A stretch of DNA of 64,000 bases from Jackrogersella multiformis. Its lineage: Eukaryota > Ascomycota > Sordariomycetes > Xylariales > Hypoxylaceae. The position numbers were made by a program, and so were the translations under genes. Positions within the stretch are counted from its first letter, which is position 1. Each line of letters begins with the position of its first letter. The stretch lies in assembly GCA_902806575.1 (NCBI GenBank), contig CADCXD010000005.1, positions 2,232,001-2,296,000 of the forward strand, in the 5' to 3' direction. This document shows, piece by piece, positions 47,365-57,683 of this stretch. The notes beneath the pieces were generated by a model, which saw only the letters and a program-made list of their open reading frames with translations, was not told where the DNA came from and made no database searches.

Positions 47365-47860
47365 TCATTCGTGATGGTAAAGGAAATAGTATCCGTTCTG
47401 CCATTCCATCGGGGCAGTTATACCTTTCGAGTCTGTACGATAGAAAAACTTCACATCCCATGCAACCTAACAAAGCAATAAAGTCGGCATTATAACATAA
47501 AAGCAAGTTATCGATCATAACAACTAAGGCAGGTCATAGAGACATACCTACCACATGCGCAGGTAAGACCCTGGGGCGATCATTTCCGCTTTTTCAGGGG
47601 TATACGTGTGCACCGCCACTTGTTTCTTGAGATGTCCCTTGTGAGCCCTTGAGAGTCTCGACCTTATTATCCTTGTCAGTCTAGATTCGGGGTCGGCTCC
47701 GATCTCAATTGGCCCGTCGTCAGCATCATCCCTGTTGCTTCTGCCTTGTTTTCGGATGTGCTACATCAAGGTTTTAGCCACATGAGGTCAAGCCACCTAG
47801 ATCCCTTAAAACCAAGTATAATTTAAACAAGTCCTCCTCCCCGGCGTGCAGGCGCTGCAT
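47365..47860 (-). pseudogene. Small uncharacterised gene with a broken exon 2/3 junction
   Basis: Three coding-looking segments on the minus strand. Exon 1 (47860-47797) encodes MQRLHAGEEDLFKLYLVLRD. A 52-nt intron follows. Exon 2 (47744-47552) encodes SNRDDADDGPIEIGADPESR, then RLSRAHKGHLKKQVAVHTYT and GSYLRM. Exon 3 (47466-47365) encodes VAWDVKFFYRTDSKG, then MEWQNGYYFLYHHE and TGA. The exon 1/2 phase fits exactly. The only good donor after exon 2 (GTAGGT at 47551) leaves the reading frame two bases off exon 3, giving an early stop. The protein is not recognised. Either a 2-base lesion has broken the gene, or the donor is atypical. Confidence 0.5.
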
Positions 47861-48015
47861 GAAGGCAATATGAATGAGTTATATAGTCTTATTGTTTATG
47901 ACCTTCTTATACGTCTCTCGTTATTCGCTGGTTTATTCGGTCATTACCTCACTATATGTTGTGCTGATTTCTGAAGCGATACTCATGCGTGTTGGATGGG
48001 AACTTATACTTGAAT
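47861..48015. promoter_or_regulatory. Compact divergent promoter
   Basis: Only 155 bases separate the start of the 47.4-kb gene (-) from the epoxide-hydrolase-like gene (+), so the two probably share promoter elements. Confidence 0.4.
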
Positions 48016-49913
48016 ATGGCTGCTGAGATTGAAGAGGCTGTTCCCGCTGGCGGTACCGACGAAATTAAAACTTACAAAATACACGTGAGCTACTTCTAAT
48101 ATTTACTCAGGTTAGAGAGACAGAAGTGAGAAAATGTGTGTGTTGACGTTTTACTTCTCTCCATTAGGTCTCGTCGAAATATCTGGATCTCACAAAACAG
48201 AAACTTGAAGTCACTAGGTTACCTCATGAGTTCTCGGAACCCAAATCAAAAGATTGGTGGGAGCCAAAGTCTCAAGTAGAACCACTTGTTGATCATTGGT
48301 AAGTTTTTGCAGTCTCTTGTCGTCTAAATCTTGATCTGACTTATACGATATTCATATGTATCGTATAGTTAAGCAGCAAGTAGTGTCACCAAGGCTAATT
48401 GTTAAACAGGCTTGAGCAATATTCATGGCGAACACAGGAGGATTTGTTGAATACTGAACTACCTCAATTTCGGACAGGATTTTCAATACCTTCTTCTGAA
48501 GCCGCTATCAGAATTCATTTCATTCATGCTCGTTCCTCTCATTCAAATGCAATACCCCTTCTTTTGATACCACCTTTCCCTTTCTCGAGTCTCTCTTTTG
48601 GACACCTTATCAAGCTGTTTACAGAGCCGGATGATGTCACAAATAACCAGCCTTTTAACTTGGTTATACCATCTTTACCAGGTATAGCCTTCAGTGACGC
48701 GCTTCCGAACAATACACCAGTAATCTCATCTACCGCGGACATCTTAAACTCATTAATGAGCCGCCTTTCGTATCCGTACTATCTAGTGACGAATGCAAGT
48801 TCTGGAGCTGCTTCGCCTGCTGAAATTGACTACAAACTTGCCAATCACTTGGCAAACTATTACTCGAACTCTTGCCTCGGCACCCACCTTATAGCACCCC
48901 CATTGGCAAAACCGAAACTCCGGGAAGCGCCAGTTGAGTGGACGAAATGGTCTATTGCAAGTTTACTCCGTGCCCCTATCCTAGGATACCGCAGTGAGGA
49001 TTTCACTGCTCTCAAACGAAATGGCTACATCCGTGCGTCGAAGGGAGTTCCGACGCCAGCACAGTTGGGACTGAACCAGCTATGCCTCCGGGAACCAAAC
49101 ACCCTAGCCTATGCGCTTTGCGATTCCCCGACTGGCCTATTGGTCTTCGTAATGAAGACCCTTCGCCTACTTAGTCCCAAAAGAGAATTCGCGCCAACAG
49201 AGGTGATAAATTTCACTCAACTTGCTTGGTTACCTGGTCCAGAAGCGGCCATGAGATTCTGGGCACATTGCGTCTGGCATCCGGAGAAGATGGAGAAGAA
49301 GCCTACCTTGAGGCCGAAAGTCGGGATTACGGTCTTCCTAGGCGACGAATCGAGCACGGGGGAGGGAGCGGAAGCGGAAGCGGCAGTGGAGACAGATGGC
49401 CCGGCCAGTGACGAGGCAAAGGACTACTACACATGTCCCAGTTGGGCTAACGCGAAGTATAACGTGATCTATACTAACCGTGCCGCGGGGAGGCCAGGGC
49501 TTCTAGCTTGGGAGCGACCTGATATCATCGCCACAGGTATAAGAGGGGTTGCTGCTTCGATTTTGAAGTGGGATTCACGACTCCGGCCATCACTGGTAGT
49601 AACAGCCCCTCTCGAAGAAGTGGTCATTCACGGTGATACGCCAGTTAGTAACCAGCCAGTTTCTACACCGGCAGAACCACATCCAACGCTCCTAACGCCT
49701 TTGATTGCGGAAGAGCGTGGCCATCCTCATCGAATGATGAGCGGAGCGACCGCAGTGGCCAGCAGTGAGAATGTCGCTGGAGAAGTGTCCTCGGCCGCGC
49801 CAAAGACACCCAGTCCGGCGCATCTCGCTCCGCCAACTGATGAACAAGCGCACCCACACCGAGAGGCGAGTGACGACACGGCTGTAGAGCAGCCAAATAA
49901 CGAACGACAATAG
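48016..49913 (+). CDS. Epoxide-hydrolase-like protein lacking the catalytic motifs
   Basis: Exons 48016-48084, 48168-48298, 48410-49913 (567 residues, exact codon count). The N-terminal part matches the epoxide hydrolase N-terminal domain: FSEPKSKDWWEPKSQVEPLVDHWLEQYSWRTQEDLLNTELPQFRTGF, including the WLxxYxWR signature, followed by IRIHFIHARS. In active enzymes an HGWPGS oxyanion motif, a GGDWG nucleophile and a GGHF histidine follow. Here those places read PPFPFSSLSFGHLIKLF, VTNASSGAAS and RPGLLAWERPD. The fold is probably kept but the enzyme activity lost. A Pro/Ala/Glu-rich tail of ~100 residues follows. Function unknown. Confidence 0.8.
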
Positions 49914-50491
49914 CCAATCTGGCGCACGATCTAATGTCCATTCAGCATGTTGAGCTGTACCTATATTATGCTGTACATTATTTTACCACAAACCAAAAAT
50001 TGGAAATTGGATGGGATATAAGGGGATCAGCGATTCGGAAATATGTCTCTACTTCGGTTACTTTATGCTGATGATACCATATCGATGATACATATTAGGA
50101 GAGCATCTGTTAAGATGCTAGTTCAATGAGCGTTTATAACTGAGGAGACCTATCCGGATGCCACGATACCACTACCTTAACTTAAGCCTCTCCAATATGA
50201 GCCAATGGCTAGCTTGTGATTCAAAGCACAGTGGAGCTATTTTGACTCGTCTACGTGTAATCATATGAGCTAGATGTGCCCAGGTGATATGCAGGATTGG
50301 GAAATGAGCTTTGCTTGGTGTCTTTACGTATTCTTTGTGTGGCACAAGATGCTGTAAGGGAGAGCTTAGTACATTTTGGAATAAGCATGATGCTAGCTAG
50401 CATGAAAGAAACCTTTCATTTCGAATATCCAAACGATACCTCATCTTCCATTGATAACAGCTATAGATTAAAAACTACCAATTCAACCCTG
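49914..50491. other. Intergenic upstream of the P450
   Basis: 578 bases of AT-rich DNA. The P450 frame is open upstream of the chosen start to 50297, but the added residues do not look like a membrane anchor. Confidence 0.4.
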
Positions 50492-52378
50492 ATGATCAAG
50501 CCTGCCACTGCGTATCTCATAATGGGGACCCTCAATATCATATTTCTAGCTATCACATATATTGGGTATATTGCAATCCCATTGGTAAGTCATTTATTAG
50601 AAATAACATTTCTCTTCTAATAAAAGATCTAAGTATATCATCATAAGTGGTTATTACTCTAGCCTTCATCCTCTCAAGGAGTATCCTGGGCCTTTTCTGG
50701 CAAAGATATCGAATTCGTATGCCGGCTACTACGCCTTGGGGAAGTCGCTTCATCTAGCCACTTTGCAAGATCATCGACAATATGGCAATGGACGATTTCA
50801 TCGGCGTCTACACTTGCTTTACTCCTCAGGCGCTTTACTGATGGTCGGACTCTGCCCTAGGAAGTGTAATGCGTTATGGACCTAATCGACTTATTTTTAA
50901 CACTGCAACAGCGCTTCGTGGTAAGTTCCATGTTATCCAAGCCACCTCGTGCGGATTTTTCATTGCTGATTCCAGCAGATATTTACCAAAACCCAAGGAT
51001 TACCAAGTCTCATGTCTGCTTGTTTGCTTCGTCGGAGGGGGCAACCTTCATATTCAATACTATCGACAGGGACGCACACCAGCGAAAGCGAAAGATAATC
51101 GGTTACGCTTTGTCGGAACGGTCAATGCACATATTCGAACCCACACTAACAGAGCAGGTTGACGTTTTCCTTAAGCAACTGCTGAATTCTGGCCTAGAGC
51201 CTATCAACCTTCCAATACTGAGCGATGCAGGCGACTCGCAATGGACATTGCTGCCCAGCTCGGCTTCGGGTTTCCTCTCGACCTTCAAACCAGCGACGAG
51301 AATGAGTTTATCCTCAAGGGAATTTCTCTCGCTAACTACCGGATAAACTCTTATATGAATTTCCCGTTCTTATCGAAACTCCAATTCGACTATTTTATCA
51401 GGAAGAACGCAATGAGGCGGAAATGGCGCAGCATGGTTGAGAGGATGGTAAAGGAACGTCTCACACAAGATAAAGATGCGAAGCACGATTTTTACTCCTT
51501 CGTTATGGGTAACTTGGAAGTTGGAGCTGGGGATCTTAAACATAGTGAGCTCTTTGCCGAGTCGCTCTTTTTCTTATCAGCTGGTACGTGAAAAATTGAT
51601 GATATATCGGTAAAAATATATATATCAAACAATAAGTTGCTAAAGAGATTTAGGCGGGGAGACGGTATCAGCTGCAATGACGGCTCTTTTCTTCTACTTG
51701 TCTAGAAATCGCCTATGTTACGATAGACTCTGCCAAGAGATTCGCACTACTTTCCAGGCGAGCAGCGAGATCCAAGGGGGGCCGCAACTTGCGAGCTGTC
51801 GATATCTTCGTGCGTGTATCGATGAGACATTGCGCATGTCCCCTCCGATATCTGGTACCCTGTGGCGAGAGCTGGCGGATCAAGAGGATGACAAGCCCTT
51901 TGTTATTGACGGACACGTCATTCCTAGGGGGACAGAAGTCGGTGTCAATACCTACTCGATTCATCACAATGAAGAATACTTTCCTGATCCATTCACTTTC
52001 AAGCCAGAGCGCTGGCTAGGTGATGAGACATCGACGAGTACCGTAGGTAATGGACTCGGGAATGGACTAGGTGAAGATGCTACATCATTAGTTTCACACA
52101 AAGTATTCGCAGCCTTCTCTACCGGAGCTCGTTCTTGTGCTGGTAAACCTACGGCCTACCTGGAGTCTAGCCTTGTCGTAGCAAAGACTCTATGGTACTT
52201 TGACTTCGAGAAAGCCCCCGGGAGACTTGGCGAGGTTGGTTCAGGAAAAGAGGGTGTGCAAGGTGGAAGAGGAAGGACTGGCGAGTTTCAACTATACGAT
52301 GTCATCACATCGCGACATGATGGACCGTATTTGAAGTTCGAGCCCCGCGGAAAGTATTGCGAAGAACTTCGGATGTAG
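50492..52378 (+). pseudogene. Cytochrome P450 monooxygenase with one frameshift
   Basis: Fungal membrane-anchored P450. Segments: 50492-50584 (hydrophobic anchor), 50634-50784, 50861-50920, 50979-51583, 51654-52378. Landmarks are LHPLKEYPGPFLAKISN, RYGPNRLIFNTATALRDIYQN, the I-helix SAGGETVSAAMT, the K-helix ETLR, PxRW as FKPERWLG, and the heme loop FSTGARSCAGKP. Between EPINL and TERCRRLAMDIAAQLGFGF (about 51206-51216) the frame shifts by one base. There is no GT between about 51160 and 51240 to make an intron, so one base appears to be missing. The intron at 50785-50860 begins GC instead of GT. With one base restored to the count the protein would be about 544 residues. The cause may be a true lesion or a sequencing error; substrate unknown. 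Confidence 0.8.
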
Positions 52379-52958
52379 GTTATGATTTCTAGTGTATGTA
52401 CAAGTTTATATATATATGTACCTAGGTACTTTAGGTAGGATACCTATTAACTATGCTATCACGTGATATTCCTCACGTTACACTGTTGCAGGCGGGATCT
52501 AACATCCATGATCCGGATGAGCTAGTGGTGGATGGCTACACGTGTAGTAACCAAAGTACGTGGATACTTTCCGATAAGAAACAGATAAACGACAAGCTAA
52601 GACCGGTTATTAGTAAATGTACCGATGTACGTAGCACGTTTGAAGTTAACAGAATACAACGCCGCCGATCCATAACCATAACCAAGAGAGCAAAGAGTCT
52701 ATCTAGACTCTAGAGTCTACTATTAGTGTACACTCTAGAATTCCGAATTCGACAACCTTAAGAGAACTTCTTAGACTGTAACACTACTAACCTAGTGTAC
52801 AATACGGATTACATCCCAGCTGTGAATTCTCGGCGCAATCTACCTGTCTACCCACTACCAACTGCCCACAGCAGATCAACAGATTCATCGCTTTCCTCTC
52901 CTCAGTCACGTCGCCCCGGGTCGCCCAATGTAGACATCCATAGCATGATTTCGTCACG
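52379..52958. other. Intergenic with a cluster of palindromes
   Basis: 580 bases before HID1. Includes TATATATATGTACCTAGGTAC (52408-52428), TCACGTGATA near 52459 and overlapping inverted repeats at 52694-52719. No gene recognised. Confidence 0.5.
52694..52719. repeat. Overlapping inverted repeats (AGAGTCTA / TAGACTCT)
   Basis: 52694-52711 is an 8-base inverted repeat with a 2-base spacer. 52704-52719 (TAGACTCTAGAGTCTA) is a perfect 16-base palindrome that shares its right arm. Confidence 0.8.
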
Positions 52959-55882
52959 ATGGGTGCCAGCGACTCCAAGCTAGTCTTCAAAAAGGGCATA
53001 TTTAGATTGTCCGAAGAACGACACATACCCGCCGACGACTCTTATTGGACTTCTGTAAGTACCGCCCCTTCGCCATCTGCTTCTCTTCCGTTTGCTTCTT
53101 CTCCATTGCTTCTTCTCCATTGCTTCTTCTCCATTGCTTCTCTTCACAAACATAAACTGATCCTCCGTAGTTTTGGGAGCTTCCCGAGTCCTCCGAGGAT
53201 ATATTCAGCCTCTTCGCGCCCGCGGATATCCGTCGAACACGCGACAGAGCCATCGAGAACCTAGAAACCCTCATACTCGCCGTGACATCTCGACTATTTA
53301 TATTGCGACACCATCCCTCCTTTCCCGACCCTGAGTTCGCACCCGAGCATGATGCCCTCAATTGCATTCGCATCCTGACCCGTGTCCTGCCGTACCTCTA
53401 CGAAGCAGATCATCTACAACGCTGGGAAGACCAGTTCTTTTGGGGTTCTAGAAGAAAGCGAACAAGACGGTCTGCCATCGCGAATGAAGTCCTTTTCGAC
53501 GAGGCACAGGAAGATGCGAAGCCTCACACCGACGAGTTCGAGGAGGCGAAACCCCTGGCCGAGGAGCTTATAGACACCCTGATTGACTTGCTGTTCTTCT
53601 CCGACTTAACCGTCCCTAAGCAGCCTCAGGGGAAGCCCAAGGTCACATATGCCATTTGGCAAAGCGGAGTGGGTTGTAACACCGCCGTGCCTACGACCAA
53701 GGAATATGAGAGTAGTCGATGCGAGATACTACGCCTGCTCTTGACTTTGACAAGTCAGAGCATGTACATGTCTCCTAACATACTCCCGACCAAGGGGACT
53801 AGGGCTTTGACATATATCTGTACATGTTCAGAAAAACAAGTCGTCTTGTCCGTGCTGTGCTCTTTGCTAAATACGGTGAGTTGTATTTGCAGTAAAGCAT
53901 CTCCTAGGCTCATTAAGTGCTGACGTCTCTAGACTCTTAAATACAACCCAGCCAGCTGGCGTGTGCCTTATAACACTCTAATGTTTAAGGATCCCAAGGA
54001 GATCCTCGTAACCTATACCCTACAGTTCCTACTGGTTGTTCTCCTTTACCCGATACCCGAGCCTGCCACCGGTTCTGCACCAAAAAACTATTACCGCCAT
54101 TTCCTTGGAAGATTACATCGCCCTCAAGATTTCCAGTTCATTGTTGATGGCATGACGCGGATACTAAACCAGCCTATGCAAGCCAATGTCTCGTATATTC
54201 CTGGAACGCAAACTACAACTAGATTTTCTCCCGAGATTATCATGCTCTTCTGGGAGACTACCCAGTGCAACAAACGATTCAGGTCTTTCATGATTGACAC
54301 GCAAAGATCTCATGATTTTGTCATACTCATTCTGTTCTATGCTACCGAATACAAGGCGGATGCCTCGAAGCAGGGCGTTGTACGAATGTGTGCTTTCTTG
54401 TTGCAGACCTTGAGTGTTGAGAAAAACTTCGGTGTTAATCTCAACAAGCAATTCGAAGGGCAAGATACCTTGCCTGCTGTTATTAGGATTCCCGGGTTCA
54501 AAGGCACATATGCCGATTTCCTAATACAGGTGAGAAATTAACATGCTACCGAGGAAGTTTCTTGCTAACTCTCTCGCACAAAGTCGATATATAATCTCAT
54601 CACGAGAAGCCAGGGCAAGCTTTCCGCTATATATCCCGCGCTACTTGCCGTGATTAACAACATAGCTGCTTACCTGGAAGGTATCAATGGCACAACTAGT
54701 TCAAAACTGTTACAGCTGTACAGTTCAATGTCATCTCCTTCGTTTCTTCTCGCAAATGATAGCAATCATGGTCTTCTAAGGTCGCTCCTAGAGTCGATGA
54801 ACGCTATCGTTGAGCATAAATACAAACGTAAGCATCTAGCTAGATCGCGGTATGTAGATTGTCCTAACAGCGAAATAGGGAACGCCCACTTTATCTACTT
54901 GATATTGAAGAACAGGAAACGTTTTGAGGCCTTGCGGTCCTTCACGCTCGAGAGTGGCCAGGAGGAGCTTGAACGACGGAACCGCCAAAGGAAGGAAAGT
55001 GGACAACCGTTGGATCCATTTGATGTGGGCTCCAGACGAAGTTCTGTTGAAAGCCTTCGCAGCCCTGTGACGACACAGCCAAGAACGCCAACGCTAAGTA
55101 ACGTACCAGAAGAGGATACGACGTTTGCTATTGGTGATGAAGATGAGACGGATGATGACGACGACGACGACGACGACGATGACGACCGACCAACCCCGGC
55201 GCAGTCGAGCCCGAGCGAGAATCCCTCTCGGGCCTCTTCTATTGCCGATGTGGAAGATGCGGTGCCAACACAACTTAGGGGGATGTCAGAGAAAGCTCGT
55301 GGAAAGATGCCCGCGGGTGTGGGTACATTCTCTCGGCAGAACAGCACGACCAGCCTTGGTAGCTATTCGGCAGCTGGTCAATCTGCTCCTGGCGTTTTCG
55401 AACCTTCGGCGGATTGGATCGAGAGTTGGCTTCCGGAACTACCCCTACACACAACCCTTACTGTCATCCAGCAACTGACAGCTCTGATTAACCGCCAAGG
55501 GCTGACGGCCGACGTTCCATCGTCCTCGGCTCTCAAGGCTATCCAAAATGCCGACTTGGTTGCCATCGAGCCCTCTCCGGTCAGGGTGCATTCATTCGAG
55601 TGGTCGCCGCTAGCCCTAGGCTGGTACGAGTCTTTGCTCTGGAGCTTCGTGTTCACTAGCGAAATGCAAGTCGCAAGGGGCACTGTTGGTGTTTGGAATG
55701 GAACGGCGATCAAGTTGTTCAAGGTGCAGGAGACTGCGGCTCAGGGTCCAACCTTGACATCGCCCCGCGGAGCGGTGGACGCTGTCGGCAGTAATATCGT
55801 GTCGAGGATCGGGTCTATTAATCTGCGAGGTGGGCCTGCGTCTCCTGCTTCTCCCGGATTACCACCGCAACGCGGTTCATAA
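52959..55882 (+). CDS. HID1: HID1 family Golgi-associated protein
   Basis: HID1/Dymeclin-type helical-repeat protein, in animals a peripheral Golgi protein needed for dense-core vesicle cargo sorting; yeast relative Ecm30. Exons: 52959-53054, 53171-53875, 53933-54529, 54584-54827, 54879-55882 (881 residues). The N-terminus MGASDSKLVFKKGIFRLSEE carries a myristoylation-type MGxxxSK start. Then come YWTSFWELPESSEDIFSLFAPADIRRTRD, ENLETLILAVTSRLF, LLFFSDLTVPKQPQGKPKVTYAIWQSGVG, NPASWRVPYNTLMFKDPKEILV, and FLIQSIYNLITRSQGKLSAIYPALLAVINN. The C-terminal third has a run of ~10 Asp and a Ser/Pro-rich tail. Intron 4 (51 nt, 54828-54878) is a multiple of three without stops. Confidence 0.9.
53092..53142. 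repeat. 14-bp minisatellite in HID1 intron 1
   Basis: 3.6 tandem copies of TTGCTTCTTCTCCA, pyrimidine-rich, directly upstream of the acceptor at 53169-53170. They may lengthen the polypyrimidine region. Confidence 0.85.
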
Positions 55883-56233
55883 TATTGTGCCGTCAGGGCG
55901 CTGGGCAATGAAGTAGAGTAGTCCAGCAATGTACATCGTACAACACAACATGCCCATCGTACTCTACGGTTGTGTTACCCAGGAAGTTGGCTTAATCTTC
56001 AGTTCGTGTCACCTGTCTGGAAAGGAAGCAAAGGAGTTAAACGCATAGCCCATTTAGTCCTAAGTCATCTGGAATTGACTATTCATTCGTCACGGTTCCT
56101 ATGGCTAGTTAACGGGATGGGGATGGAAATCAGGACGTTCAAGTAACTATTATGTACTTTGAGGTTCAAGGTAGTTATAAACAATTCGAAGATCATGCGA
56201 GATTGGAGTTGCCTGTGAAATCAAAGGTGTAAA
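55883..56233. other. HID1 3' flank
   Basis: 351 bases, AT-rich, no gene seen. Confidence 0.4.
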
Positions 56234-56533
56234 TTATATTATATTCGAAGATAACCGAGAACCATTCTCGTTAATCACAGCTGCTTCCGAGGCCCCAGAT
56301 GAAGCATTGTCAGTGGACGAGACCTCGGCCGACATTATTCGGATTGAACCCGCTACACCTGTGCTCAAACTCGTCGTCGCCGGGTCCTCGTTCTTCTGCG
56401 CCGGCATCAGCGACGGCACGCTCGGCCCACTGATCTCATATATGCCAAGTTAGGAGAGAACATGTTTGTTAGTTGGCTGGAGTGAATAGGAGTCGTGTTC
56501 TTTCCGATCCCAATTAAATCCAACCACCGCCAT
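56234..56533 (-). pseudogene. Short open frame interrupted by a single TAA
   Basis: On the minus strand one continuous frame runs from ATG (56533) to TAA (56236-56234), 99 codons, broken only by TAA at 56452-56450. Before the stop it reads MAVVGFNWDRKEHDSYSLQP; after it GPSVPSLMPAQKNEDPATTS and AEVSSTDNASSGASE, with GC-rich codon use like real genes. A 90-nt intron (weak donor GTTGGA, acceptor ATATGAG, CTAAC branch point in between) would remove the stop in frame. Otherwise this is a small pseudogene. Protein not recognised. Confidence 0.35.
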
Positions 56534-56959
56534 TTCTTCCAGCCCTCGATGCACATATTAACTATTTATTATGATGATGCGAGAAGATCTCATTTTCTTG
56601 ACCGATATTTAATTTTTCCGTACGGAAGACCCGTCGTGACAATGTGGCCTATGGGGCATGTTAGGTAAAGGGGTCGGTGGATATTATTTGGCACTACGGA
56701 AGCGGCGCAGCTGAGAACAGCTGCCATCATTCTCCCGCGCTACCTCGCTATAAATTGATTGAAAATTTTCTGCTAACTTTAAATTTTCTTTCTACTCTAC
56801 TTCCTACAACAACAACAACAACAACAACAACAACCAGAACATCAATAACTACCTAGTACCTCGAGGGAATAGGACTTCGCATGAAATCGTGAAACGATAC
56901 CAGCGCAACTCAACTCATCAAAGCAATAGTATTTTGATCGTCTACACCAACTAGATTCA
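56534..56959 (+). promoter_or_regulatory. Promoter and CAA-repeat leader of a small gene
   Basis: TATAAAT at 56749-56755 is followed by a CT-rich stretch (56786-56803) and an uninterrupted (CAA)n run at 56806-56834. That order is typical of a fungal promoter, transcript start and unstructured 5' leader. A 3-codon uORF (ATG at 56880) lies before the candidate start at 56960. Confidence 0.45.
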
Positions 56960-57237
56960 ATGACCAGATATAAGCAATGCCGCAACGGCTACAACGGTAG
57001 GTAGGAGGGTTCGTGTCATGGTATCTCGATTCCGCGAATCCTCCAGGACAGACAGATAGTAGGAGGAAGCCGAGGAATCACAGAAGGACAGGCCGGCGCG
57101 TGCCTATGTCAAACAAACAAACATTCCCAGATCTACCACATCATACCCCCCAACAGCTTCTAATTATGCTAGAGCTTGCCGCCTCGTTTTTTTTACAAAC
57201 CTACAGCGCGCAAGTGTGGACAGTGAAGCGAGATTGA
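56960..57237 (+). CDS. Candidate 75-residue basic protein
   Basis: Exon 1 56960-56996 (MTRYKQCRNGYN), a 50-nt intron (GTAGGT...CCAG), exon 2 57047-57237. Total 228 nt, an exact codon count. The product is very basic in the first half (RRKPRNHRRTGRR) with a hydrophobic patch near residues 53-65 (LLIMLELAASFFL). Support comes from the well-formed promoter and leader just upstream; no homology is recognised and the intron lacks a clear branch point. It may be a real micro-protein, or a leader of a non-coding RNA. Confidence 0.35.
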
Positions 57238-57683
57238 AAAAACCACGTCGATTCTTCGACGAGTCGGCGTTCCGTACGCGCCTGAATGCAGCCAGCAAAT
57301 TTTCACGATGGGCTGAAGCTTGGTGCTTGCTGGAGAAATTTTATCTTATACCTAGGTAGATCAATATGATTATATTATGTGTGTGAGAAGAATCACTTTA
57401 TATATTTGATTGTCACTTGTGGTTATGTTTAGGTGCCTAGTAACGACTATATTGTATAGTTGAGTATGGATAGCACCATGATATGTATGACCTTAGCATC
57501 ATCTATCATCCGTTGAACACAATCGCTCGGTGTGCACGCCTAGGCACTTGCCCATACCTACCTCCTATGCCCATACTCAAACCACATCTATATTTTGCTT
57601 TCAGTCGGCGGTCTAAGCAGTCAGCGTAGAACACGTCTCCATAACCCTCTCGGATGGCTGACAAGGCAGCTAGTTATACTTAC
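57238..57683. other. Intergenic, 3' flank of GLO2
   Basis: 446 AT-rich bases; no gene seen. Confidence 0.4.
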
